Source of the DNA: Sipunculus nudus
Lineage: Eukaryota; Annelida; Sipuncula; Golfingiida; Sipunculidae
Length of the DNA stretch: 64,000 bases
Reading direction: 5' to 3'
Assembly (NCBI GenBank): GCA_026874595.1
Contig: CM049315.1
Coordinates: forward strand, 79,252,065 to 79,316,064
The position numbers and the translations under genes are program-made. The notes beneath the pieces are model-generated. The model ran no database searches and was not told the DNA's origin. It saw only the letters and a list, made by a program, of their open reading frames with translations. Shown here piece after piece: positions 45,352-60,295 of this stretch. Numbering within the stretch: position 1 is the first letter of the stretch; each line of letters begins with the position of its first letter.

Positions 45352-48300
45352 ACTACCCTATACAAACAACCTGCCTACCCACTAAGTACCCTACCCGATA
45401 CTAACAAACTGCCTACCGACTCAGTACCCTACCCTAAAGGGACCTGCCTACCCACTATTTACCCTAGCCTAAAGGGACCTGCCTACCCATAAAGTACCCT
45501 ACCCTAAAGCGACCTGCCTTACCCACTAAGTACGTTACACTAAAGGGACCTGCCTACCCACTAAGTACCCTACCCTAAAGGGACCTACCTACCCACTAAG
45601 AACCCTACCCTAAAGGGACCTGCCTACCCACTAAGTACCCTACCGTAAAAGGGACTTGCCTACCGGCTATGTACCCTACCCAAAAGGGACCTGCCTACCC
45701 ACTATGTAACCTTCCCTAAAGGGACCTGCTTACCCACGAAGTACCCTAGCCTAAAGGGACCTGGCTACCGACTAAGTACCCTAGCCTAAAGGGACCTGCC
45801 TTCCGACTAATTACCCTACCCTAAAGGGACCTGCCTACAGACTAAGTACCCTACCCTAAAGGGACCTGCCTACCCCCTAAGTACCCTACCCTAAAGGGAC
45901 CTGCCTATTGACTAAGTTACATACCCTATAGGGACCTGCCTACCAGCTTAGTACCCTACCCTAAAGGGACATGCCTACAGTCTTAGTACCCTACCCTAAA
46001 GGGACCTACCTACCCACTAAGTACCCAACCATAAAGGGAACTGCTTATGAACTAAGTACCCTACCCTAAAGGGACCTGCCTACAGACTAAGTACCCTACC
46101 CTAAAGGGACCTGCCTACCGACTAAGTACCCTAGCTAAAAGGGACCTGTCTACCGACTAAGTACCCTAGACTAAAAGGAACTGCCTCCCCACTAAGTAGC
46201 CTACCCTTAAGGGACCTGCCTACCCACTAGGTACAGTACCCTAAAGGGACCTGCCTACCCACTAAGTACCCAAGCCTAAAGGGACCTGCCTACCGACTAA
46301 GTACCCTACACTTCAGACTAAGTACAATACCCTAAAGGGACCTGCCTACCCTCTAAGTATCCTACCGTAAAGGGACTTGCCTACCGACTATATACCCTAT
46401 AGGGACCTGCCTATCGACTAAGTAGCCTAGCCTAAAGGGACTTGCCTACCGACTAAGTACCCTAGCCAAAAGGGACCTGTCTACCGACTAAGTACCATAG
46501 CCTAAAAGGACCTGCCTGTCGACTAAGTACCGTAGCCTAAAAGACCTACCTACCGCCTTAGTACCCTACCCTAAAGAGACCTGCCTACAGTCTAAGTACC
46601 CAAGCTTAATGGGACCTGCCTACCATTTACGTACACTAGCCTAAAGGAACCTGCCTCCCGACTAAGTACCCTACCCTAAAGGGACCTTCCTAACGACTAA
46701 GTTCCCTACCCTAGAAAACCTGCCTACACACTAACTACCCTTCACTAAAGGGGAAATGCCTACTCACTAAGTACCCTAGCCTAAAGGGACCTGCCTACCC
46801 ACTAAGTACCAAACCCTAAAGTGACATGTTTTCCGACTAAGTACCCTACCCTAAAGGGACATGCCTACAGACTTAGTACCCTACCCTAAAGGGACCTGCC
46901 TACCGACTAAGTACCCTAGCTAAAAGGGACCTATCTACCGACTAAGTACCCTAGACTAAAAGGACCTGCCTACCCACTAAGTACCCTACCCTTAAGGGAC
47001 CTACCTACCCACCAAGTACCCAACCATAAAGGGACCTGCTTACCAACTAAGTCCCCTACCCTAAAGGGACCTGCTTACAGACTAAGTACCCTACCCTAAA
47101 GGGACCTGCCTACCGACTAAGTACCCTAGCTAAAAGGGACCTGTCTACCGACTCAGTACCCTAGACTAAAAGGAACTGCCTACCCACTAAGTACCCTGCC
47201 CTAAAGGGACCTGCCTACTGACAGGAGTACCCTACCCTAAAGGGATCTGCCTACCTACTAATTACCCTACCTAAAAGTTCCTCCCTGTCTAACTAGGTAC
47301 CCTGCCTCAGAGGACCTGCCTACCAACTAAATACCCTAGCCTCAATGGACCTGCCTACCCACTAAGTACCCTACCCTTAAGGGAACTGCCTATCGTCTAA
47401 GTACCCTACCTAAAAGGGACCTGTCTACCGACTAAGTACCCTAGACTAAAAGGAGCTGCCTACCCACTAAGTACCCTACTCTAAAGGGACCTGCCTACTG
47501 ACTAAGTACCCTACCCTAAAGGGACCTGCCTTCCTACTAATTACCCTACCTTAAAGTTCCTCCAGGGTAGGGTTCTTAGCTTGTAGGCAGGTCCTTTAAG
47601 GTAGTGTACTGCCTGCCAACGAAGTACCCTGCCTTAGAGGACCTGCCTACCAACTAATTTCCCTACCCTAGAGGACCGGCCTACCCACTAAGTAACCTTC
47701 CCTAAAGGGACTTGCCTACCCACTAAGTACCCTACCATAAAGGGACCTGCCTACCGACTAAGTATACTAGCCTATAGGGACCTGCCTACCGACTAAGTAC
47801 CCTAGCCTAAAGAGACCTGTCTTCCGACTTATTACCCTACCTTAAAGTTCCTCCAGGTTAGGATACTTAGCAGGAAGGCAGGTCCTTTAGGGTAGGGTAC
47901 TGCCTGCCGACGAAGTACCCTACCTTAGAGGACCTGCCTACCGACTAAGTTCACTACCCTAGAGCACCTGCCTACATACCAACTACCCTTCCCTAAAAGG
48001 GACCTGCCTACCCACTAAGTACCCTACCGTAAACGGACTGGCCTACCGACTATGTACCCTAGTCTATAGGGACCTGCATACCAACTAAGAACGCTAGCCT
48101 CAAGGGACCTGCCTACCAACTAAGTACCCAACCATTAAGGGACCTGCTTACCGACTAATACCCTACCCTGAAGGGACCTGCCTACAGACTAAGTACCCTA
48201 CCCTAAAGGGACCTGCCTACCCACTAAGTACCCTACCGTAAAGTGACCTGCCTATTGAATAAGTTACATACCCTAAAGGGACCTGCCTACCAGCTAAGTA

Positions 48301-51300
48301 ACCTACCCTAAAGGGACCTGCCTACCCACTAAGTAGCCTACCCTAAAGGGACCTGCCTACCCACTATGTACAGTACCCTAAAGGGACCTGCCTACCCACT
48401 AAGTACCCAAGCCTAAAGGGACCTGCCTTCCCATTAAGTACCCAACCCTAAAGGGACCTGCCTACCGACTAAGTACCCTACACTAAAGGGACCTGCCTAC
48501 AGACTAAGTACAATACCCTAAGGGGACCTGCCTACCCACTAAGTATCCTACCGTTAAGGGACTTGCCTACCGACTATATACCCTAAAGGGACCTGCCTAT
48601 CGACTAAGTACCCTAGCCTAAAGGGACCTGCCTACCAAAATGACCCTAGCCTAAAGGGACCTGCCTACCGACTAAGTACCCAAGCCAAAAGGGACCTGTC
48701 TACCGACTAAGTACCATAGCCTAAAAGGACCTGCCTGTCGACTAAGTACCGTAGCCTAAAAGACCTACCTACCGCCTTAGTATCCTACCCTAAAGAGACC
48801 TGCCTACAGTCTAAGTACCCAAGCTTAATGGGACCTGCCTACCATTTACGTACACTAGCCTAAAGGGACCTGCCTCCCGACTAAGTACCCTACCCTAAAG
48901 GGACCTGCCTACAGACTAAGTACCCTACCCTAAAGGGACCTGCCTACCGACTAAGTACCCTAGCTAAAAGGGACCTGTCTACCGACTCAGTACCCTAGAC
49001 TAAAAGGAACTGCCTACCCACTAAGTACCCTGCCCTAAAGGGACCTGCCTACTGACAGGAGTACCCTACCCTAAAGGGACCTGACTACCTACTAATTACC
49101 CTACCTTAAAGTTCCTCCAGTGTAGGGTTCAAAGCTGGTAGGCAGGTCTTTAAAGTAGTGTACTGCCTGCCAACGAAGTACCCTGCCTCAGAGGACCTAC
49201 CTACCAACTAAGTATCCTAGCCTCAATGGACCTGCCTATCCACTAAGTACCCTACCCTAAAGCGAACTGCCTACTGTTGAAGTACCCTACCTAAAAAGGA
49301 CCTGTCTACCGACTAAGTACCCTAGACTAAAAGGAACTGCCTACCCACTAAGTATCCTACCCTAAAGGGACCTGTCTACTGACTAAGTACCCTACCCTAA
49401 AGGGACCTGCCTTCCTACTAATTACCCTACCTTAAAGTTCCTCCAGGGTACGGTTCTTAGCTTGTAGGCAGGTCCTCTATGGTAGTGTACTGCCTGCCAA
49501 CGAAGTACCCTGCCTTAGAGGACCTGCCTACCAACTAAGTTCCCTACCCTAGAGGACCGGCCTACCCACTAAGTACCCTTCCCTAAAGTGACCTGCCTAC
49601 CCACTAAGTACCCTACCATAAAGGGACCTGCCTACCGACTAAGTACCCTAGCCTATAGGGACCTGCCTATCGACTAAGTACCCTAGCCTTAAGGGACCTG
49701 CCTTCCGACTAATTACCCTACCTTAAAGTTCCTCCAGGTTAGGATACTTAGCAGGAAGGCAGGTCCTTTAGGGTAGGGTACTGCCTGCCGACGAAGTACC
49801 CTACCTTAGAGGACCTGCCTACCGACTAAGTTCACTACCCTAGAGCACCTGCCTACACACCAACTACCCTTCACTAAAGGGACCTGCCTACCCACTAAGT
49901 ACCCTACCGTAAACGGACTGGCCTACCGACTATGTACCCTAGTCTATAGGGACCTGCCTACACACTAAGAACGCTAGCCTCAAGGGACCTGCCTACCAAC
50001 TAAGTACCCAACCATAAAGGGACCTGCTTACCGACTAATACCCTACCCTAAAGGGACCTGCCTACAGACTAAGTACCCTACCCTAAAGGGACCTGCCTAC
50101 CCACTAAGTACCCTAACGTAAAGGGACCTGCCTATTGACTAAGTTACATACCCTAAAGGGACCTGCCTACCAGCTAAGTACCCTACCCTAAAGGGACCTG
50201 CCTACCCACTAAGTAGCCTACCCTTAAGGGACCTGCCTACCCACTATGTACAGTACCCTAAAGGGACCTGCCTACCCACTAAGTACCCAAGCCTAAAGGG
50301 ACCTGCCTTCCCATTAAGTACCCAACCCTAAAGGGACCTGCCTACCAAATAAGTACCCTAGCCTAAAGGGACATGTCTACCGACTAAGTACCATAGCCTA
50401 AAAGGACCTGCCTGTCGACTAAGTACCGTAGCCTAAAAGACCTACCTACCGCCTTAGTACCCTACCCTAAAGAGACCTGCCTACAGTCTAAGTACCCAAG
50501 CTTAATGGGACCTGCCTACCATTTACGTACACTAGCCTAAAGGGACCTGCCTCCCGACTAAGTACCCTACCCTAAAGGGACCTGCCTAACGACTAAGTTC
50601 CCTACCCTAGAAAACCTGCCTACACACTAACTACCCTTCACTAAAGGGGAAGTGCCTACTCACTAAGTACCCTAGCCTAAAGGGACCTGCCTACCCACTA
50701 AGTACTAAACCCTAAAGGGACCTGCCTACAGACTAAGTACCCTACCCTAAAGGGACCTGCTTACCAACTAAGTACCCTACCCTAAAGGGACCTGTCTACC
50801 GACTAAGTACCCTAGACTAAAAGGAACTGCCTACCCACTAAGTACCCTACCCTAAAGGGACCTGCCTACTGACTAAGCACAATACCCTTAAGGGACCTGC
50901 CTTCCTACTAATTACCCTACCTTAAAGTTCCTCCAGGGTAGGGTTCTTAGCTTGTAGGCAGGTCCTTTGAGGTAGTGTACTGCCTGCCAACGAAGTACCC
51001 TGCCTTAGAGGACCTGCCTACCAACTAAGTTCCCTACCCTAGAGGACCGGCCTACCAACTAAGTACCCTTCCCTAAAGGGACCTGCCTACCCACTTAGTA
51101 CCCTACCATAAAGGGACCTGACTACCGACTAAGTACCCTAGCCTATAGGGACCTGCCTACCGACTAAGTACCCTAGCCTAAAGGGACCTGCCTTCCGACT
51201 AATTACCCTACCTTAAAGTTCCTCCAGGTTAGGATACTTATCACGAAGGCAGGTCCTTTAGGGTAGGGTACTGACTGCCGACGAAGTACCCTACCTTAGA

Positions 51301-54300
51301 GGACCTGCCTACCGACTAAGTTCACTACCCTAGAGCACCTGCCTACACACCAACTACCCTTCCCTAAAGGGACCTGCCTACCCACTAAGTACCCTACCGT
51401 AAACGGACTTGCCTACCGACTATGTACCCTAGTCTATAGGGACCTGCCTACCAACTAAGTACGCTAGCCTCAAGGGACCTGCCTACCAACTAAGTACCCA
51501 ACCATAAAGGGACCTGCTTACCGACTAAGTACCCTACCCTAAAGGGACCTGCCTACAGACTAAGTACCGTACCCTAAAGGGACCTGCCTACCCACTAAGT
51601 ACCCTACCGTAAAGGGACCTGCCTATTGACTAAGTTACAAACCCTAAAGGGACCTGCCTACCAGCTAAGTACCCTACCCTAAAGGGAGCTGCCTACCCAC
51701 TAAGTAGCCTACCCTAAAGGGACCTGCCTACAGACTAATTACATTACCTTAAAGTTTCTCCAGGGTAATATACTTAGCTTGTAAGCAGGTCCTATAGGGT
51801 AGGGTACTGCCTGCCGACGAAGTACCCTACCTTAGAGGACCTGCCTACCGACTAAGTTCCCTACCCTAGAGGACCTGCCTACACACCAACTACCCTTCCC
51901 TAAAGGGACCTACCTACCCACTTAGTTCCCTAGCCTAAAGGGACCTGTCCACCCACTAAGTACCCTAGCCTAAACGGACCTGCCTACCCACTAAGTACCC
52001 AACCCTAAAGGGACCTGCCTACCGACTAAGTACCCTACCCTAAAGAGACCTGCCTACAGACTAAGTACCTTACCCTAAAGGGACCGGCCTACCCACTAAG
52101 TGTCCTACCGTAAAGGGACTTGCCTACCGACTATATACCCTATAGGGACCTGCCTACCGACTAAGTACCCTAGCCTAAAGGGACCTGCCTACCAAATAAG
52201 TACCCTAGCCTAAAGGGACCTGTCTACCGATTAAGTACCATAGCCTAAAAGGACCTGCCTGTCGACTAAGTACCGTAGCCTAAAAGACCTACCTACCGAC
52301 TTAGTACCCTACCCTAAAGAGACCTGCCTACAGTCTAAGTACCCAAGCCTAATGGGACCTGCCTACCATTTACGTACACTAGCCTAAAGGGACCTGCCTC
52401 CCGACTAAGTACCCTACCCTAAAGGGACCTGCCTAACGACTAAGTTCCCTACCCTAGAAAACCTGCCTACACACTAACTACCCTTAACTAAAGGGACCTG
52501 CCTACCCACTAAGTACCCTACCGTAAACGGACTTGCCAACCGACTATGTACCCTACCCTAAAGGTTGTCGCCTACGCACTTTGTACGATACCCTAAAGGG
52601 ACCTGCCTACTCACTAAGTACCCTAGCCTAAAGGGACCTGCCTACCCACTAAGTACCAAACCCTAAAGGGACCTGCTTTCCGACTAAGTACCCTACCCTA
52701 AAGGGACATGCCTACAGACTTAGTACCCTACCCTAAAGGGACCTGCCTACCCATTAAGTACCCAACCCTAGAGGGACCTGCTTTCCGACTAAGTACCCTA
52801 CCCAAAAGGGACCTGCATACCGATTAAGTGCCTTACCCTAAAGGGACATGCCTACTAAAGGGACCTGCCTACCCACTAAGTACCCTACCTTAGAGGACCT
52901 GCCTACCGAATAAGTTCCCTACCCTAGAGGACCTGCCTACACACTAACTACCCTTCACTAAAGGGACCTGCGTACCCACTAAGTACCCTACCATAAAAGG
53001 GACTTGCCTACCGACTATGTACCCTACCCTAATGGGAACTGCCTACCCACTATGTAACCTACCGTAGAGGGACCTGCCTACCCTCTAAGTACCCTAGCCT
53101 AAAGGGAACTGCCTACCCACTAAGTACCCTAGCCTAAAGGGACCTGCCTACCTACTAAGTAACCCAGCCTAAAGGGACCTACCTACCCACTAAGTACCCA
53201 AATATAAAGGTACCTGCTTACCAACTAAGTACCCTACCCTAAAGGGACCTGCCTACAGACTAAGTACCCTACCCTAAAGGGACCTGCCAACCAACTAAGT
53301 ACCCTAGACTAAAAAGAACTGCTTACCCACTAAGTACCCTGCCCTAAAGGGACCTGCCTACTGACAAAGTACCCTACCCGAAAGGGACCTGCCTACCTAC
53401 TAATTACCTTACCTTAAAGTTCCTCCAGGGTAGGGTTCTTAGCTGGTAGGCAGGTCCTTTAAGGTAGTGTACTGCCTGCCAACGAAGTACCCTGCCTCAG
53501 AGGACCTGCCTACCAACTAAGTACCCTAGCCTCAATGGACCTGCCTACCCACTAAGTACCCTACCCTAAAGGGAACTGCCTACCGTCTAAGTACCCTACC
53601 TAAAAGGGACCTGTCTACCGACTAAGTACCCTAGACTAAAAGGAACTGCCTACTGACTAAGTACCCTACCCTAAAGGGACCTGCCTTCCTACTAATTACC
53701 CTACCTTAAAGTTCCTCCAGGGTAGGGTTCTTAGCTTGTAGGCAGGTCCTTTAAGGTAGTGTACTGCCTGCCAACGAAGTACCCTGACTTAGAGGACCTG
53801 CCTACCAACTAAGTTCCCTACCCTAGAGGACCTGCCTACCGACTAAGTACCCTAGCCTATAGGGACCTGCCTACCGACTTAGTACCCTAGCCTAAAGGGA
53901 CCTGCCTTCCGACTAATCACCCTACCTTAAAGTTCCTCCAGGTTAGGATACTTAGCAGGAGGCAGGTCCTTTAGGGTAGGGTACTGCCTGCCAACGAAGT
54001 ACCCTGCCTCAGAGGACCTGCCTACCAACTAAGTACCCTAGCCTCAATGGACCTGCCTACCCACTAAGTACCCTACCCCAAAGGAACTGCCTACCGTCTA
54101 AGTACCCTACCTAAAAGGGACCTGTCTACCGACTAAGTACCCTAGACTAAAAATAACTGCCTACTGACTAAGTACCCTACCCTAAAGGGACCTGCTTTCC
54201 TACTAATTACCCTACCTTAAAGTTCCTCCAGGGTAGGGTTCTTAGCTTGTAGGCAGGTCCTTTAAGGTAGTGTACTGCCTGCCAACGAAGTACCCTGCTT

Positions 54301-57300
54301 TAGAGGACCTGCCTACCAACTAAGTTCCCTACCCTAGAGGACCTGCCTACCGACTTAGTACCCTAGCCTATAGGGACCTGCCGACCGACTTAGTACCCTA
54401 GCCTAAAGGGACCTGCCTTCCGACTAATCACCCTACCTTAAAGTTCCTCCCGGTTAGGATACTTAGCAGGAAGGCAGGTCCTTTAGGGTAGGGTACTGCC
54501 TGCCGACGAAGTACCCTACCTTAGAGGACCTGCCTACGGACTAAGTTCCCTACCCTAGAGGACCTGCCTACACACCAACTACCCTTCCCTAAAGGGACAT
54601 GCCTACCCACTAAGTACCCGACCGTAAACGGACTTGCCTACCGACTATGTACCCTAGTCTATAGGGAACTTCCTACCCACTAAGTACCCTAGCCTAAAGG
54701 GACCTGCCTACCCACTAAGTACGCTAGCCTAAAGGGACCTGCCCACCCACTAAGTACCCAACCATAAAGAGACCTGCTTACCGACTAAGTACCCTACCCT
54801 AAAGGGACCTGCCTACAGACTAAGTACCCTACCCTAAAGGGACCTGCCTACCCACTATAAACCCTACCCTAAAGGGACCTGCCTATTGACTAAGTTACAT
54901 ACCCTATAGGGACCTGCCTACCAGCTAAGTACCCTACCCTAAAAGGACCTGCCTACCCACTAAGTAGCCTACCCTAAAGGGACCTGCCTACCCACTATGT
55001 ACAATACCCTAAAGGGACCTGCCTACCCACCAAGTACCCAAGCCTAAAGGGACCTGCCTACCCATTAAATACCCAACCCTAAAGGGACCTGCCTACCCAC
55101 TATGTAACCTACCCTGAAGGGACCTGCCTACCAACTAAGTACCCTACCCTAAAGGGACCTGCCTACCCACTAAGTACCCTAGCCTAAAGGGACCTGCCTA
55201 CCCACTGAGTACTCTAGCCTAAAAGGAACTGCCTACCCACTAAGTACTCTACCCTAAAGGGACCTGCCTACCCACTAAGTACCCTACCCTAAAGGGACCT
55301 GCCTGCCCACTAAGTACCCTAGCCTAAAAGGACCTGCCTGCCGATTAAGTACCCTACCCTAAAGGGACCTGCCTGCCGACTAAGTACCCTACACTTAAGA
55401 GACCTGCCTACCGACTAAGTACCCTACCCTAAAGGGACCTGCCTTCCGACTAAGTACCCTACCCTAAAGGGACCTGCCTACCGACTAAGTACGCTACCCT
55501 AAAGGGACCTGCCTACCGACTAAGTACGCTACCCTAAAGGGACCTGCCTACCGACTAAGTACGCTACCCTAAAGGGACCTGCCTACCGACTAAGTACGCT
55601 ACCCTAAAGGGACCTGCCTACCCACTAAGTACCCTGCCCTAAAGGGACCTGCCTACCGACTAAGTACCCTGCCCTAAAGGGACCTGCCTACCCACTAAGT
55701 ACCCTGCCTTAGAGGGACCTGCCTACCCACTAAGTACCCTACCCTAAAGGGATCAGCCTACCCACTAAGTACCCTGCCTTAGAGGGACCTGCCTACCCAC
55801 TAAGTACCCTACCCTAAAGGGACCTGCCTACCCACTGAGTACCCTAGCCTAAAAGGACCTGCCTACCCACTAAGTACCCTACCCTAAAGGGACCTGCCTA
55901 CCCACTAAGTACCCTACCCTAAAGGGACCTGCCTACCCAGTAAGTACCCTAGCCTAAATAGACCTGCCTGCCGACTAAGTACCCTGCCCTAAAGGGACCT
56001 GCCTGCCGACTAAGTACCCTACCCTTAAGAGACCTGCCTACCGACTAAGTACCCTACCCTAAAGGGACCTGCCTACCGACTAAGTACCCTACCCTAAAGG
56101 GACCTGCCTACCGACTAAGTACCCTACCCTAAAGGGACCTGCCTACCGACTAAGTACGCTACCCTTAAGGGACCTGCCTACCGACTAAGTACGCTACCCT
56201 AAAGGGACCTGCCTACCGACTAAGTACGCTACCCTAAAGGGACCTGCCTACCGACTAAGTACGCTACCCTAAAGGGACCTGCCTACCCACTAAGTACCCT
56301 GCCCTAAAGGGACCTGCCTACCCACTAAGTACCCTGCTCAAAGGGACCTGCCTACCCACTATGTACCCTAGCCTTAAGGGAACTGCCTATCGTCTAAGTA
56401 CCCTACCTAAAAGGGACCTGTCTACCGACTAAGTACCCTAGACTAAAAGGAACTGCCTACCCACTAAGTACCCTACTCTAAAGGGACCTGCCTACTGACT
56501 AAGTACCCTACCCTAAAGGGACCTGCCTTCCTACTAATTACCCTACCTTAAAGTTCCTCCAGGGTAGGGTTCTTAGCTTGTAGGCAGGTCCTTTAAGGTA
56601 GTGTACTGCCTGCCAACGAAGTACCCTGCCATAGAGGACCTGCCTACCAACTAATTTCCCTACCCTAGAGGACCGGCCTACCCACTAAGTAACCTTCCCT
56701 AAAGGGACTTGCCTACCCACTAAGTACCCTACCATAAAGGGACCTGCCTACCGACTAAGTACCCTAGCCTATAGGGACCTGCCTACCGACTAAGTACCCT
56801 AGCCTAAAGGGACCTGTCTTCCGACTTATTACCCTACCTTAAAGTTCCTCCAGGTTAGGATACTTAGCAGGAAGGCAGGTCCTTTAGGGTAGGGTACTGC
56901 CTGCCGACGAAGTACCCTACCTTAGAGGACCTGCCTACCGACTAAGTTCACTACCCTAGAGCACCTGCCTACACACCAACTACCCTTCCCTAAAAGGGAC
57001 CTGCCTACCCACTAAGTACCCTACCGTAAACGGACTGGCCTACCGACTATGTACCCTAGTCTATAGGGACCTGCATACAAACTAAGAACGCTAGCCTCAA
57101 GGGACCTGCCTACCAACTAAGTACCCAACCATAAAGGGACCTGCTTACCGACTAATACCCTACCCTGAAGGGACCTGCCTACAGACTAAGTACCCTACCC
57201 TAAAGGGACCTGCCTACCCACTAAGTACCCTACCGTAAAGTGACCTGCCTATTGAATAAGTTACATACCCTAAAGGGACCTGCCTACCAGCTAAGTAACC

Positions 57301-59296
57301 TACCCTAAAGGGACCTGCATACCCACTAAGTAGCCTACCCTAAAGGGAACTGCCTACCCACTATGTACAGTACCCTAAAGGGACCTGCCTACCCACTAAG
57401 TACCCAAGCCTAAAGGGACCTGCCTTCCCATTAAGTACCCAACCCTAAAGGGACCTGCCTACCGACTAAGTACCCTACACTAAAGGGACCTGCCTACAGA
57501 CTAAGTACAATACCCTAAAGGGACCTGCCTACCCACTAAGTATCCTACCGTTAAGGGACTTGCCTACCGACTATATACCCTATAGGGACCTGCCTATCGA
57601 CTAAGTACCCTAGCCTAAAGGGACCTGCCTACCAAAATAACCCTAGCCTAAAGGGACCTGCCTACCGACTAAGTACCCTAGCCAAAAGGGACCTGTCTAC
57701 CGACTAAGTACCATAGCCTAAAAGGACCTGCCTGTCGACTAAGTACCGTAGCCTAAAGACCTACCTACCGACTTAGTACCCTAGCCTAAAGAGACCTGCC
57801 TACAGTCTAAGTACCCAAGCCTAATGGGACCTGCCTACAATTTACGTACACTAGCCTAAAGGGACCTGCCTCCCGACTAAGTACCCTACCCTTAGGGACC
57901 TGCCTAACGACTCAGTTCCCTACCCTAGAAAACCTGCCTACACACTAACTACCCTTCACTAAAGGGAAATGCCTACCCACTAAGTACCCTACCGTAAACG
58001 GACTTGCCAACCGAATATGTACTCTACCCTAAAGGGTGTCGCCTACCCACTAGGTACGATACCTTAAAGGGACCTGCCTACTCACTAAGTACCCTAGCCT
58101 AAAGGGACCTGCCTACCCACTAAGTACCAAACCCTATAGGGACCTGCTTTCCGACTAAGTACCCTACCCTAAAGGGACATGCCTACAGACTTAGTACCCT
58201 ACCCTAAAGGGACCTGCCTACCGACTAAGTACCCTAGCTAAAAGGGACCTTTCTACCGACTAAGTACCCTAGACTAAAAGGAACTGCCTACCCACTAAGT
58301 ACCCTCCCCTAAAGGGACCTGCCTACTGACTAAGTACCCTACCCTGAAGGGACCTGCTTACCAACTAAGTACCCTACCCTAAAGGGACCTGCCTACCGAC
58401 TAAGTACCCTACCTAAAAGGGACCTGTCTACCGACTAAGTAGGTTCCTCCAGGGTAGGATACTTAGCTGGTAGGCAGGTCCTTTAGGGTAGGGTACTGCC
58501 TGCCGACGACGTACCCTACTTTAGAGGACCTGCCTACCGACTAAGTTCCCTACCCTAGAGGACCTGCCTACACACGAACTACCCTTCCCTAAAGGGACCT
58601 GCCTACCCACTTAGTACCCTACCATAAACGGACTTGCCTACCGACTATGTTCCATACCCTAAAGGGACCTGCCTAACCACTATGTCCCCTAGTCTAAAGG
58701 GACCTGCCTACCCACTAAGTTCCCTAGACTAAAGGGACCAGTCCACCCACTAAGTTCCCTAGCCTAAAGGGACCTGCCTACCCACTAAGTAACCCAGCCT
58801 AAAGGGACCTGCTTACCCACTAAGTACCCAAGCCTAAAGGGACCTGCCTACCCTCTGAGTACCCTACCCTAAAGGAACCTGCCTACTGACTAAGTACCCT
58901 ACTCTAAATGGACCTGCCTACCGACTAAGTACCCTACCCTAAAGGGACCTGACTACCGACTAAGTTCCCTACGCTAAAGAGACCTGCATACCGACTAAGT
59001 TCCCTACCCAAAAGGGACCTGCCTACCGACTAAGTACCCTACCGTAGACGACCTGCCTACTGACTAAATACCCTACCCTAAAGGGACCTGCCTACCCACT
59101 AAGTACCCTAGCCTAAAGGGACCTGCCTACCCACTAAGTACCCTAGCCTAAAGGGACCTGCCTACCCACAAAATACCCTACCCTAAGGGCACCTGCCTAC
59201 CCACTAAGTACCCTACCCTAGAGGACCTGCTTACCGACTAAGTACCCTACCCTAAAGGGACCTGCCTTCTGACTAAGTAACCTATACTAATGACCT
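45352..59296 (+). repeat. 35-bp satellite array, block 6
   Basis: A 13.9-kb uninterrupted satellite between E and F, a patchwork of segments found elsewhere. 45.35-48.10 kb matches 61.25-64.00 kb. 48.95-49.93 kb resembles 10.8-11.8 kb. 49,821-55,100 matches 1-5,280. 55,097-59,296 matches 39,199-43,398. No gene is visible. Confidence 0.96.
49821..55100 (+). repeat. Segmental copy of 1-5,280 (offset 49,820)
   Basis: Position 49,821 onward matches position 1 onward with only scattered substitutions (for example TATTGACTAAG at 54.9 kb against TATTAACTAAG at 5.07 kb). The match stops near 55,100, where left-block monomers with AAGTAGCC are replaced by AATGTAACC-type monomers. The upstream limit in the left copy is the window edge. 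Confidence 0.9.
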
Positions 59297-59310
59297 CCCT
59301 GACTGCTTAA

Positions 59311-59388
59311 CTTTTTATGGAGAGGGTTACAGTCCACTGGTGCAGGTTGTGTCAGGAACTCTTGCTTAGGTAATTGCCAATTGTCCAT
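59311..59388 (-). pseudogene. First-exon-like fragment, donor lost, block F
   Basis: Same as the E copy, including the TTAAGC donor position. Confidence 0.38.
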
Positions 59389-60117
59389 AAATCCAGAATG
59401 ATTGTTGATAGGAACTCAAGTCTTGGTTTTCTCTGAAAAATCGGTAAGCAAATTTATTAGAAATTACAATTGGTCGGGGAAGATCCTCAGAGGGCCAAAC
59501 ATATACTAAACTATATATGGTCAAAACGTAAACCTTTTATGATTTTTATATCGATATTAACCACCCCAGTAAATTAATGATAAAAACTCCATAATAAAAA
59601 TGTGTGTATTTCTAACGATCTTTTTTTTCACATATGAAAACTTATAAACTTTTACGCAGGCATTATTTATTTTATTGAACACACAACACACACAACACAC
59701 AACAGATGCGTATGGTTGCAAATGGTAATAAATCACAAAAAAATATAAGCAGAAAATGTTCAACACTAGAAATGATTGCATATTGTAGTAAATAAAAAAA
59801 TATGAGTAGCAAATCATCAACATTTGCATTTTGTTACATATGGTACTGTATTACTAAAGATATTGTACTAAATCACCCTAGGCATAACTAGCAAATATGT
59901 AAAATTGATAAAAAAAAAGTTGTCTATAACTAAAATATCAGTATTTTTAACGATCTTTATCACGAAAGAAAATGTATAAACAGGTATTTTCATCAGAATT
60001 TTTAGTTTCATCTAACATATTCCACAGAAAACTTTCAAATGGTTTCAAATGATATTAAATCACTAAAGATATGGTACTAAATCACCAAAGACATGAGTCG
60101 CAAATGGTCGTTACAGT

Positions 60118-60244
60118 TCATCTAGACTCTACCAAACCCTTCAAATCTTCGTCGTCTGACTGCAGGAATATTTGCATGATATCCTCCGTATGTAAAAAAA
60201 AGTTCATCCTCATCGTCATCATCAGAGCAACAGTGCTTGAATGA
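60118..60244 (-). pseudogene. Acidic ORF broken by a 17-bp deletion, block F
   Basis: Carries the C-type 17-bp deletion and frameshift. Confidence 0.35.
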
Positions 60245-60295
60245 TTAGATTGTTGCTATCAAGTTTGTGCGTCCGATGCGTCATTGATCTGTTTC

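Larger units (their letters stand above)
23543..46298 (+). repeat. Direct tandem duplication with 11,378-bp unit
   Basis: Unit 1 is 23,543-34,920 and unit 2 is 34,921 to about 46,298. The match is base for base over long stretches at an offset of 11,378 (11,379 across block B/D because of one extra base). Each unit contains one truncated block (B or D), one longer block (C or E) and all intervening satellite. The junction lies inside a 35-bp monomer (GACAAAGTACC against GACTAAGTACC), as expected for unequal exchange within the satellite. Differences are rare, for example CACCAATAATCC in C against CACCAATCATCC in E. Confidence 0.92.
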
